Below are positions 1 to 5,267 of a stretch of 5,267 nucleotides of DNA, in pieces. The stretch lies in contig CACZNO010000063.1 in assembly GCA_902782505.1 (NCBI GenBank), positions 1 through 5,267 on the forward strand, read 5' to 3'. Below the pieces are notes generated by a model. That model searched no databases. It had not been told where the DNA came from and was given only the letters and a program-made list of their open reading frames with translations. Source of the stretch: an uncultured Erysipelotrichaceae bacterium (lineage in GTDB: Bacteria > Bacillota_I > Bacilli_A > Erysipelotrichales > Erysipelotrichaceae). Position 1 is the first letter of the stretch, and every line of letters begins with the position of its first letter. A program made the position numbers and the translations under genes.

Positions 1-141
1 GCCCGCAACAACGCAACCTACGAAAGCGGGGAACGCCAGGCCATGGAAATGTATTACATCGATCATCAGGGGCTTTGGTTAGACATCAAGATCTTCTTTA
101 AGACGATCGTTTCGGTATTCAAAAAGGAAGGCGCGAAATAA
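1..141 (+). CDS. Sugar-1-phosphate transferase (undecaprenyl-phosphate priming enzyme), 3' end only
   Basis: Only the last 46 codons are present; the reading frame is open from base 1 and stops with TAA at 139-141. The visible tail begins RNNATYESGERQAMEMYYID and continues with LWLDIKIFFKTI and a lysine-rich end. It matches the C-terminus of the bacterial sugar transferase family (PF02397; WcaJ/EpsL-like), where an RN-x-(L/A)-(S/T)-Y/W-E segment is followed by a YY(V/I)-(D/E)-x-x-S/G-LWLDIKIL-x-KT block. Family members move a hexose-1-phosphate from a UDP-sugar to undecaprenyl phosphate at the inner face of the membrane, the first committed step of a polysaccharide repeat unit. The catalytic part lies upstream of the window, so the sugar cannot be inferred. 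The flippase start follows the stop after 5 bases, which indicates one operon. Confidence 0.85.
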   Translation, partial: ARNNATYESGERQAMEMYYIDHQGLWLDIKIFFKTIVSVFKKEGAK

Positions 142-146
142 GACGC

Positions 147-1613
147 ATGAAAAACGGAAATCCCTCCATCAAGAAGAATTTCTTCATGAACGCCGTCTTA
201 GCGATGTCGTCCTTTCTTTTTCCTTTGATCACGTTCCGGTATGTAACCGGGGTCTTATCGACAGACGGATACGGGAAAGTGCACTTCGCGATTTCCGTTA
301 TCAATTACTTCTCCATGGCGGCGCAGTTAGGGATTCCGACGTATGGGATCCGGGCATGCGCGGCGGTACGGGACGATAAGGAAAAACTCTCGCAGACGGT
401 GAAAGAACTGTTGGGAATCAATCTGGTGACCTGCGTGATTTCGTATGCCGTTTTGGCTGTTGCGGTATTCACGCTGCGGCGGTTTGCGGATATCCGGATC
501 TTGATGGCGATCGTTTCCGTGACGATTCTTTTGAACGCCATCGGTATGGAGTGGTTATACAAGGGCTTGGAAAAGTATACCTACATCACGGTGCGGTCTT
601 TGATCTTCAAGGCGATCGCGCTGGGCGGGTTGTTTTTGCTGGTGCGGGAAGAAACCGATTATCTCGCGTACGGGTTTATCGCGATTTTTGCCGCCGGGGC
701 TTCCAACGTGCTGAACTTCATCAACGCGCGGAAGTATATTACCGTTACGAACAAACCGCTGGACTGGAAACGGCACATGAAGCCGATTTCCGTGTTTTTC
801 GCCATGTCCGCCGCAACGATCATCTATACCAATCTGGACGTGGTGATGCTGGGATTTATGAAGACCGATACGGATGTTGCCTATTATGAAGCCGCTATCA
901 AGGTCAAAAGCGTTCTTGTGAGCGTCGTAACTTCCTTGGGAACGGTATTATTGCCGCGGGCGTCGTATTACATCAAAAACCGGATGTGGGACAAATTCGA
1001 TGAAATTTCGGAAAAAGCCGTAAACTTCGTAGTCATTGCGGCATTCCCGCTGGCGGTGTATTTCACGATGTTCGCCAAGCGCAGTCTGTTCTTCCTGTCC
1101 GGCGAGAAATACGCGCCGGCCATCGTACCGATGATGATCCTGATGCCGACGCTGCTTCTGATCGGAATCACGAATATCCTCGGCATGGAAATCCTGGTTC
1201 CGCTCGGAAGGGAAAAGGATGTGCTGTACTCCGTGAGCGCCGGGGCCATAACCGATCTGGTTTTGAACGCGTTTTTGATTCCGCGATACGCGTCGACCGG
1301 TGCCGCCATCGGCACATTGAGCGCAGAAGCGGTCGTATTGATCGTGCAGCTCTGGTTTGTACGGGATAAGATCCGGGATCTGTTCGGTCCGGTCCGGTAC
1401 CCGGCGGTGTTTGCGGCTTTGGCAGCCGGCGCTGCGGTTTCTGCGGCGTTTATCTTCATCGATATGCACAATTTCCTTGCGCTGGTGTGCTCGGCAATTC
1501 TGTTCTTCGGGGCCTATGCGGGAGTATTACTGGCGCTGAAAGAGCCGATGATGCGGGAAATCTTCCGGACCGTCGTAAAGAAACTTTGGAAGAAGGACGT
1601 GTTCCCGTCATGA
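147..1613 (+). CDS. Wzx-type oligosaccharide flippase (MATE/MOP superfamily)
   Basis: This is a 488-residue, strongly hydrophobic protein of usual length for polysaccharide flippases (PF01943 with a PF14667-like C-terminal half). Recognisable blocks are SIKKNFFMN near residue 7, [19 protein letters not shown] (30-48), GIPTYGIR (62-69), the [17 protein letters not shown] block (134-150), NLDVVMLGF (229-237), [14 protein letters not shown] (262-275), and [17 protein letters not shown] (351-367) followed by [17 protein letters not shown] (374-390). Family members translocate undecaprenyl-diphosphate-linked repeat units from the cytoplasmic to the outer leaflet. The ATG at 147 is preferred although its best ribosome binding site, AAGGAAG at 124-130, is about 16 bases away. 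The next ATG (codon 14) would remove the conserved S-x-KKN start. Translation may depend on reading through from the sugar transferase, whose stop is 5 bases upstream. The gene overlaps the LicD gene by 4 bases. The substrate cannot be read from the sequence. Confidence 0.93.
   Translation: MKNGNPSIKKNFFMNAVLAMSSFLFPLITFRYVTGVLSTDGYGKVHFAISVINYFSMAAQLGIPTYGIRACAAVRDDKEKLSQTVKELLGINLVTCVISYAVLAVAVFTLRRFADIRILMAIVSVTILLNAIGMEWLYKGLEKYTYITVRSLIFKAIALGGLFLLVREETDYLAYGFIAIFAAGASNVLNFINARKYITVTNKPLDWKRHMKPISVFFAMSAATIIYTNLDVVMLGFMKTDTDVAYYEAAIKVKSVLVSVVTSLGTVLLPRASYYIKNRMWDKFDEISEKAVNFVVIAAFPLAVYFTMFAKRSLFFLSGEKYAPAIVPMMILMPTLLLIGITNILGMEILVPLGREKDVLYSVSAGAITDLVLNAFLIPRYASTGAAIGTLSAEAVVLIVQLWFVRDKIRDLFGPVRYPAVFAALAAGAAVSAAFIFIDMHNFLALVCSAILFFGAYAGVLLALKEPMMREIFRTVVKKLWKKDVFPS
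1591..1597 (+). promoter_or_regulatory. Ribosome binding site of the LicD gene, inside the flippase 3' end
   Basis: AGAAGGA lies 12 bases before the ATG at 1610. It supports that ATG, rather than the much earlier in-frame ATG at 1487, as the true start. Because it sits in the last codons of the flippase, LicD translation is likely coupled to flippase translation. Confidence 0.6.
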
Positions 1614-2452
1614 ACGCTGAAGATCTGAAAAAATGGCACGCGGAAGAACTGGATGTGCTGAAGAAATTCGCGCGGATCTGCGATGAACTGGACCTGCCGT
1701 ATTTTCTTGCCGGAGGCACTCTTTTGGGAGCTGTACGCCACCAGGGGTTTATTCCCTGGGATGACGACGCGGATGTGTTCATGCCCCGTCCTTCGTACAA
1801 CAAGCTGCTGGAAGCGATGAAAACGTACGAACTCGGGGATGCATACCGTTTTCTGACCTATGAAAACACCGAGGATTACCGTTACCCTTGGGCGCGGATG
1901 ATCAGCCTGAATATGAAAATCATCAACCGTTCCGCCAATATTCCGCGCATTGAGCACGTCTGGGTCGACATCATTCCGCTGGACGGATTGCCGGATCACC
2001 GCGGCGAACGGTATCTTCACAAACGTTCCCTGAAAGTGTACCGGGATCTCAACAACCTGATCCAGTACGATGAACTGGTCGATCAGACAAGCCGCCGCGG
2101 AAGATTCGGAAAAGCCAAACTGAAAGCTTCCGGTCTGGTGCACGGGGCGTTTCATTCCGCGGATTACCGCAACGCCTTACGTAGAATGACGGAGGAACTG
2201 GAAGACTATCCCTTTGACTGGGGAAAAGAAGTCATCAATTTCGCGGAAACCAACGATTTCAAGGAGATTTTCCCGCGGAAATGTTTTGAAGAAACTGCCT
2301 ATTATCCGTTTGAGGATACCTATCTGGCCGGACCGAAAGATTATGATACGGTCTTGCGGATTCTCTACGGCGACGCCTATATGGACCTGCCGCCTGCGGA
2401 AAAACGCTACGAGAACGATTGCGAACTGGTCGTGGAGACCTGGCGCAAATAA
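1610..2452 (+). CDS. LicD-family phosphotransferase/nucleotidyltransferase-like protein
   Basis: The 280-residue product carries the LicD signature (PF04991): [20 protein letters not shown] (residues 32-51), which holds the GGT of a nucleotidyltransferase-like fold, followed by [12 protein letters not shown] (52-63) with metal-binding aspartates. Further matches are [10 protein letters not shown] (119-128) and the C-terminal [16 protein letters not shown]...[10 protein letters not shown]. In pneumococcus LicD1/2 transfer phosphocholine to teichoic-acid sugars, and relatives (including eukaryotic fukutin-type proteins) transfer other phospho-alditol groups. The donor here is unknown: no choline kinase or cytidylyltransferase (licA/licC) or ribitol/glycerol-CDP gene is visible in the window. 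The start was set at 1610 because its ATG overlaps the flippase stop (ATGA, 1610-1613), an AGAAGGA site precedes it, and LicD homology begins just after this point. An in-frame extension to 1487 exists but is encoded inside the flippase gene and shows no homology. Confidence 0.93.
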   Translation: MNAEDLKKWHAEELDVLKKFARICDELDLPYFLAGGTLLGAVRHQGFIPWDDDADVFMPRPSYNKLLEAMKTYELGDAYRFLTYENTEDYRYPWARMISLNMKIINRSANIPRIEHVWVDIIPLDGLPDHRGERYLHKRSLKVYRDLNNLIQYDELVDQTSRRGRFGKAKLKASGLVHGAFHSADYRNALRRMTEELEDYPFDWGKEVINFAETNDFKEIFPRKCFEETAYYPFEDTYLAGPKDYDTVLRILYGDAYMDLPPAEKRYENDCELVVETWRK

Positions 2453-2454
2453 GG

Positions 2455-2462
2455 AAAGGAAG
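2455..2462 (+). promoter_or_regulatory. Ribosome binding site of the DUF4422 gene
   Basis: AAAGGAAG follows the LicD stop codon immediately and sits 6 bases before the ATG at 2469. It decides the start: the longer in-frame reading from 2214 would run inside the LicD gene and has no such site. Confidence 0.75.
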
Positions 2463-2468
2463 AACCCT

Positions 2469-3263
2469 ATGTCCGAACCAAAGATCACGGTGATCATCGC
2501 TGCGCATAAAGCCTACCGGATGCCGGAAGATCCGATGTACCTGCCGTTACAGGTCGGAGCTTCCGGAAAGGAATCCATCGGTTTTACGCGGGACGATACC
2601 GGTGAAAACATTTCCGTCAAGAATCCGTTCTACAGCGAGCTGACCGGTTTATACTGGGCTTGGAAAAATCTGGACGCGGATTATGTCGGATTGGTCCATT
2701 ACCGCCGGCATTTCACCCTTTCCGCCGGGCATTTTAAAACCGCGGACGAAAAGTTTGCGCATGTCCTGAAAGAAGCCGAAGCCCGGAACATTCTGGAAAA
2801 GACGCCTGTCATCGTCCCGAAGATGCGGAAATACTACATTGAGACCCTGTACGATCATTACCGTCATACGATGTACGTGGAACCGCTGGACCTTGCCGGG
2901 GAAATCCTGAAGACCCGGTATCCGGAATACGCGGAAGCCTTTGAGAAACTGAAAACGCGCACGTCGGCGCATATGTTCAATATGATGATCATGCGGAAGG
3001 ATCTTCTGGATGAATACTGCGGATGGCTGTTTGACATTTTGGAAGAGCTGGAAGAGCGCACCGCGGGGAATTCCTATGACGCGTTCCACGCACGCTTTTT
3101 CGGAAGAGTGTCAGAATTATTGTTGGATGTATTCCTGGAAGTGCGCGGGTATCCCTATACGGAAGTACGCGTTCTGGACATGGAAAAAGTCAACTGGATC
3201 AAAAAAGGAGGCAGTTTCCTGTTGGCGAAACTGTTCGGACGGAAATACAAGAAGAGTTTCTAG
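2469..3263 (+). CDS. DUF4422-family capsular/exopolysaccharide glycosyltransferase
   Basis: The 264-residue soluble protein matches the DUF4422 family (PF14393) along its length. Visible blocks are the opening KITVIIAAHKAYRMPEDPMY (residues 5-24), YLPLQVGA (24-31), the DDTGENISVKNPFYSELTG block (42-60), LYWAWKNL (61-68), DYVGLVHYRR (71-80), SAHMFNMMIMRKDLLDEYCG (167-186), WLFDILEELE (187-196), GRVSELLLDVFLE (212-224) and VNWIKK near 241. No signal peptide or membrane segment is present, so it acts on the cytoplasmic side. The family occurs in capsule and exopolysaccharide loci and is regarded as glycosyltransferases; donor and linkage are not readable here. The nearby glf gene makes a UDP-galactofuranose donor plausible, as inference only. 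It is the last gene of the plus-strand operon, 16 bases after LicD, and a hairpin follows directly after the stop. Confidence 0.92.
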   Translation: MSEPKITVIIAAHKAYRMPEDPMYLPLQVGASGKESIGFTRDDTGENISVKNPFYSELTGLYWAWKNLDADYVGLVHYRRHFTLSAGHFKTADEKFAHVLKEAEARNILEKTPVIVPKMRKYYIETLYDHYRHTMYVEPLDLAGEILKTRYPEYAEAFEKLKTRTSAHMFNMMIMRKDLLDEYCGWLFDILEELEERTAGNSYDAFHARFFGRVSELLLDVFLEVRGYPYTEVRVLDMEKVNWIKKGGSFLLAKLFGRKYKKSF

Positions 3264-3293
3264 AAAAAAACGCTCCGGAACCGGGGCGTTTTA
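3264..3293. terminator. Bidirectional intrinsic terminator between convergent operons
   Basis: A GC-rich stem (CGCTCCG at 3271-3277 against CGGGGCG at 3282-3288, loop GAAC) is flanked by A7 at 3264-3270 and TTTT at 3289-3292. On the plus strand the stem contains one G-U wobble and is followed by UUUUAU, ending the polysaccharide operon right after its stop codon. On the minus strand the wobble becomes an A/C mismatch, but the stem is followed by seven U residues. It would therefore also end the transcript of the acyltransferase and small gene, whose last stop is 20 bases away. Confidence 0.85.
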
Positions 3294-3312
3294 TCATGCG
3301 TTTATTTTCGGC

Positions 3313-3489
3313 TCAGCCGGGCCCCATCCGGAAGGCTTCTTCCAGATCGGAAGGGAACTGGTTTTCTCTGACAGATTTTTTGTGTTCTTCGTTGAAACCG
3401 GCCGTGTTGTATTTGCAGTAGTCCGCTACCTGCAGGGTATCGCAGCAGGCATATACTTCCGCTGATCCGTTCAGCAGAATCGTTTTCAT
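3313..3489 (-). CDS. Small 58-residue protein of unknown function, coupled to the acyltransferase
   Basis: The product was translated from the minus strand: it starts MKTILLNGSAEVYACC, has three cysteines (15, 16 and 25), then a charged stretch NEEHKKSVREN (33-43), and ends PSDLEEAFRMGPG with a TGA stop. There is no signal peptide or membrane segment, so a cytoplasmic protein is likely. I do not recognise the family. Evidence that it is a real gene: its ribosome binding site AAGGAA overlaps the acyltransferase stop codon with a 5-base gap to the ATG; only 9 bases separate the two genes; codon use resembles the neighbours; and its stop lies just before the shared terminator, leaving no other explanation for the gap. 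It could be an accessory or regulator of the acyltransferase, or simply an unrelated passenger. The C15-C16-x8-C25 spacing could bind metal, but this is speculative. Confidence 0.7.
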   Translation of the reverse strand: MKTILLNGSAEVYACCDTLQVADYCKYNTAGFNEEHKKSVRENQFPSDLEEAFRMGPG

Positions 3490-3494
3490 AAGTG

Positions 3495-3500
3495 TTCCTT
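3495..3500 (-). promoter_or_regulatory. Ribosome binding site of the 58-residue gene, overlapping the upstream stop codon
   Basis: On the minus strand the acyltransferase ends TAAGGAA: the last two bases of the TAA stop begin the AAGGAA site, with 5 bases to the next ATG. Ribosomes ending the acyltransferase would be placed directly at the small gene's start, the usual arrangement for translational coupling. Confidence 0.75.
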
Positions 3501-4608
3501 AGTCCTTGATCATGAAGAGATAATCCTTGGCATAACGGTTTTTCGACAACAGCGCGATGATCGGGAAACTGGCGCCTACCGATACGATCAACAGGAAGAA
3601 GAACTTGAGGACCGGATTCCAGGCGGTAAGGTCTGCGCTCCAGACGATCAGTTCCATGATCACGATGTGCACGAAGTACACCGCGAACGCCGATTTTGAA
3701 ATATAACGGAAGAATTTTGCCGCACCTTCGAGTTTTGGACCGTCATGCCGGATCAGGACAAACAGAATCGCGGACAGGGCGAAGATCGTCGGGGAGAAAT
3801 AATCCAGAAGATATTCGACCGGCGCGCGGTATGCCTTCAGCTGGTATACGACCGCAAAAGCGAACAACGCGATCCAGACGATCCGCAAAAGGACGGGTTT
3901 GATTTTCTTCAGATCGATCTTCGAAAGATAATATCCCGCGAGAATGTACAGAAGATACATGGAGAATACGTCGGCGGACTGTAAGGAGAAATAGAAACTG
4001 TATTTGGTTTCAAAGACCGACAAAAGTCCGTTGAACGAAGGCATGAAGAAGGAACTGACAAATACGATCAATGCGGGGATCCATAAGGCTTTGGCGTAAC
4101 CTTTTTTGATCCAGACAGCGATGGCCGGCAGAATCGTATACAGCGGAATAATCATCAGCATATACCATAAGCTGTCAAAGGTATTCTGGTTCACGAAGCA
4201 CAAAGTCATGAAGAAGCGCTGGATCAGTTTGGGAACGGAGAGAGTCCGTAAGACGGAGTCCGGATTTCCGAAATACGTCACCCAGAACATGATCGCAAAC
4301 CAGATTTCCGTGGTAATCAGAAGATGAAGCCAGTTGTGCCTGTAGAAGTTTTTCCACTGGTCCTTCGTGTCAAAGGATTTGTTCAGGATCAAGGCTCCGG
4401 TGATCATTAAGAAAAGCGGTACGCCGAAATGACTGATGACGGTAGCCAGGGATTTGAATACGTTGACTGCCATGGAATAGCGGGTGAAATCGAGATACTG
4501 TTCGTGGTAGTTGGCGAATGAGCGGTTCGCCGCGTGGTTCATTGAGATGAACACGATCGCCGCAGCGCGGGCTGCGTCGAGATAAACGATGCGCGGTTTT
4601 TTGTCCAT
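3499..4608 (-). CDS. Acyltransferase family 3 integral membrane O-acyltransferase
   Basis: The 369-residue protein has about ten hydrophobic segments and the features of acyltransferase family 3 (PF01757; OafA/WecH/YiaH type). The first helix carries YLDAARAAAIVFISMNHA (residues 9-26), in which R14 and H25 form the R-x10-H motif known to matter in this family. GVPLFLMITGALIL (62-75) is the typical second-helix block, LWYMLMIIPLYTILP (147-161) resembles the LWY-L-x-I-x-x-LY block, and SAFAVYFVHIVIMEL (306-320) the late I/V-Y-x-x-H-P/I block. Members transfer acetyl or other acyl groups to sugars of cell-surface polymers across the membrane. No fused SGNH domain is present. The ATG at 4608 has a GGGAA site about 7 bases upstream. 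The gene has its own promoter facing away from glf. The substrate is probably the polymer made by the adjoining locus, by context only. Confidence 0.93.
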   Translation of the reverse strand: MDKKPRIVYLDAARAAAIVFISMNHAANRSFANYHEQYLDFTRYSMAVNVFKSLATVISHFGVPLFLMITGALILNKSFDTKDQWKNFYRHNWLHLLITTEIWFAIMFWVTYFGNPDSVLRTLSVPKLIQRFFMTLCFVNQNTFDSLWYMLMIIPLYTILPAIAVWIKKGYAKALWIPALIVFVSSFFMPSFNGLLSVFETKYSFYFSLQSADVFSMYLLYILAGYYLSKIDLKKIKPVLLRIVWIALFAFAVVYQLKAYRAPVEYLLDYFSPTIFALSAILFVLIRHDGPKLEGAAKFFRYISKSAFAVYFVHIVIMELIVWSADLTAWNPVLKFFFLLIVSVGASFPIIALLSKNRYAKDYLFMIKD

Positions 4609-4632
4609 AAGAAATTCCCTTTTCTTTACGTA

Positions 4633-4747
4633 CTATTATAGCGATGATTTCGGACTGTGGTAAGACAAAACGACGGTTTGCGAAGATCCCGGACGTCTTT
4701 TGGGGACGGGTTGGACAATATTTGTGCCGAAATCCTCGCTAAAACAG
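4633..4747. repeat. Inverted repeat spanning the divergent promoters
   Basis: The left arm at 4639-4653 (TAGCGATGATTTCGG) is the reverse complement of the right arm at 4727-4741 (CCGAAATCCTCGCTA) at 14 of 15 positions. Extending outward to 4633 and 4747 gives 18 of 21 matches. The arms are separated by 73 bases. The left arm fills the space between -35 and -10 of the minus promoter and merges with its TATAAT; the right arm lies just upstream of the plus -10 box. It may be a pair of binding sites for one regulator of both directions, or a duplicated promoter segment; an invertible element is a further possibility. Confidence 0.75.
4635..4663 (-). promoter_or_regulatory. Sigma-A-type promoter of the acyltransferase and small gene
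   Basis: A perfect -10 box TATAAT lies on the minus strand at 4640-4635, with TTACCA (4 of 6 matches to TTGACA) at 4663-4658 and a 17-base spacer. The start of transcription would fall near 4628, about 20 bases before the ATG. The spacer between the two boxes is occupied by one arm of the inverted repeat, which suits a repressor or activator site. Confidence 0.7.
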
Positions 4748-4754
4748 ATATAAT
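4722..4754 (+). promoter_or_regulatory. Promoter of glf with strong -10 and weak -35
   Basis: TATAAT at 4749-4754 is a perfect -10 box, placing the transcription start near 4761 and leaving a short leader of about 20 bases before the ATG at 4781. No good -35 box sits at 16-18 bases; TTGTGC at 4722-4727 has a 21-base spacer and GCCGAA sits at the ideal distance. The weak -35 and the repeat arm at 4727-4741 suggest dependence on an activator, but this is inference. Confidence 0.55.
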
Positions 4755-4780
4755 AAAACTGATAAAGGACGGATACGAAG

Positions 4781-5267
4781 ATGAAATCATATGATACTCT
4801 GATCGTCGGAAGCGGCTTATACGGCGCGGTCTGCGCTTATTGTCTTACCAAAGCGGGAAAGAAGGTCCTGGTCGTCGACAAGCGTCCCCAGATCGGCGGA
4901 AACGTCTATACCGAAGAAACCGAAGGCATCATCGTGCACAAATACGGAGCCCACATTTTCCATACGAACAATAAGGAAGTATGGGAATTCGTGAACCGTT
5001 TTGCGGAATTCAACCGGTTCACGAATTCGCCGGTTGCGAACTATCATGGGGAAATTTATTCGCTTCCCTTCAACATGTATACCTTCAACAAGATGTGGGG
5101 CGTCGTGACGCCGGAAGAAGCGAAGAAGAAAATCGACGAACAGAAACGTGCGGCGGGAATCACGGAACCGCGAAACCTCGAGGAACAGGCGATTTCCTTA
5201 GTCGGTACGGACATCTACGAAAAACTCGTCAAGGGCTACACCGAGAAACAATGGGGCCGGGACTGTA
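4781..5267 (+). CDS. glf: UDP-galactopyranose mutase, 5' part (runs off the window)
   Basis: The first 162 codons are present and in frame to the window end; full family members are about 370 residues. The enzyme is an FAD-dependent cytoplasmic mutase that interconverts UDP-galactopyranose and UDP-galactofuranose, the Galf donor for surface glycans. Visible motifs are the Rossmann FAD-binding GSGLYGA (residues 10-16), acidic VVDKRPQIGGNVYT (31-44), VHKYGAHIFHT (52-62), FNRFTNSPVANY (77-88), LPFNMYTFNKMWG (95-107), LEEQAISLVG (133-142) and KGYTEKQWG (151-159), which contains a conserved tryptophan of the active site. The ATG at 4781 is preceded by AAAGGA at 4764-4769, an 11-base gap, and by its own promoter. 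It is transcribed away from the acyltransferase and may head another operon of the same polysaccharide locus. No defect is seen in the part present. Confidence 0.97.
   Translation, partial: MKSYDTLIVGSGLYGAVCAYCLTKAGKKVLVVDKRPQIGGNVYTEETEGIIVHKYGAHIFHTNNKEVWEFVNRFAEFNRFTNSPVANYHGEIYSLPFNMYTFNKMWGVVTPEEAKKKIDEQKRAAGITEPRNLEEQAISLVGTDIYEKLVKGYTEKQWGRDC
4985..5028 (+). repeat. Perfect 14-base inverted repeat inside glf
   Basis: GAATTCGTGAACCG at 4985-4998 is exactly reverse-complemented by CGGTTCACGAATTC at 5015-5028, with a 16-base loop that itself contains another GAATTC at 5006-5011. The arms encode EFVNR and RFTNS of a conserved region, so part of the symmetry follows from the protein. In mRNA it would form a strong hairpin about 200 bases after the start codon. 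Confidence 0.8.

Noticed and set aside
948..1471. Two overlapping minus-strand open frames of 167 and 173 codons
   Set aside because: Both lie fully inside the flippase gene; their translations are low-complexity, rich in Arg, Gln and His, and show no family match.
1487..1609. In-frame upstream extension of the LicD gene
   Set aside because: The extra residues are encoded within the flippase, do not resemble LicD N-termini, and the ATG at 1610 has a binding site and ATGA overlap.
1514..2155. 213-codon open frame on the minus strand
   Set aside because: It is antisense to the flippase end and the LicD gene, both of which match known families across the region. It has no recognisable motif or ribosome binding site, and long antisense frames are common in GC-balanced genes of this codon style.
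2214..2468. In-frame upstream extension of the DUF4422 gene
   Set aside because: It lies inside LicD in another frame, while the ATG at 2469 has a strong AAAGGAAG site and begins exactly where family homology begins.
3010..3465. 151-codon plus-strand open frame running through the terminator
   Set aside because: It overlaps the DUF4422 gene in another frame and is antisense to the small gene; no motif and no binding site.
3463..3489. Flavodoxin/NADPH-dependent FMN reductase-like start (ILLNGS) in the small protein
   Set aside because: Only the first nine residues resemble that family; the phosphate-binding pattern after NGS is absent and the protein is far too short.
4106..4327. 73-codon plus-strand open frame inside the acyltransferase gene
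   Set aside because: It is antisense to well-matched family blocks and has no independent support.
4711..4717. TTGGACA as a -35 box for glf
   Set aside because: It lies about 31 bases upstream of the TATAAT, too far for a normal spacer.

Overview
The window is part of a surface-polysaccharide locus (capsule, exopolysaccharide or polysaccharide-type teichoic acid), probably from a Bacillota (Firmicutes) species. The clues are AAGGA-type ribosome binding sites, TATAAT -10 boxes, the LicD and DUF4422 families, and tight operon packing. Base composition is balanced, with heavy use of CGG arginine codons. A gut Erysipelotrichaceae-like lineage would fit, but this is a weak inference and the species cannot be named from the sequence.

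Layout. Positions 1-3263 are one dense plus-strand operon: the 3' end of an initiating sugar-1-phosphate transferase, a Wzx-type flippase, a LicD-family transferase (overlapping the flippase by ATGA) and a DUF4422 glycosyltransferase. It ends at a hairpin at 3264-3293 that can serve both strands. Positions 3313-4608 are a minus-strand pair: an acyltransferase-3 membrane protein followed, 9 bases after its stop, by an unrecognised 58-residue protein that appears translationally coupled to it. A 172-base divergent intergenic region (4609-4780) holds a promoter for each direction and a near-perfect inverted repeat touching both. At 4781 the gene for UDP-galactopyranose mutase (glf) starts and runs off the window.

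How the genes fit together. The sugar transferase would load the first sugar phosphate onto undecaprenyl phosphate. Glycosyltransferases, including the DUF4422 protein, would extend the unit, with Glf supplying UDP-galactofuranose. LicD could add a phospho-substituent and the acyltransferase an O-acyl group. The flippase would move the lipid-linked unit across the membrane. No polymerase (Wzy) and no chain-length regulator lie inside this window.

The least explained elements are the inverted repeat between the divergent promoters (possible shared operator or relic of an invertible promoter) and the small coupled gene after the acyltransferase.
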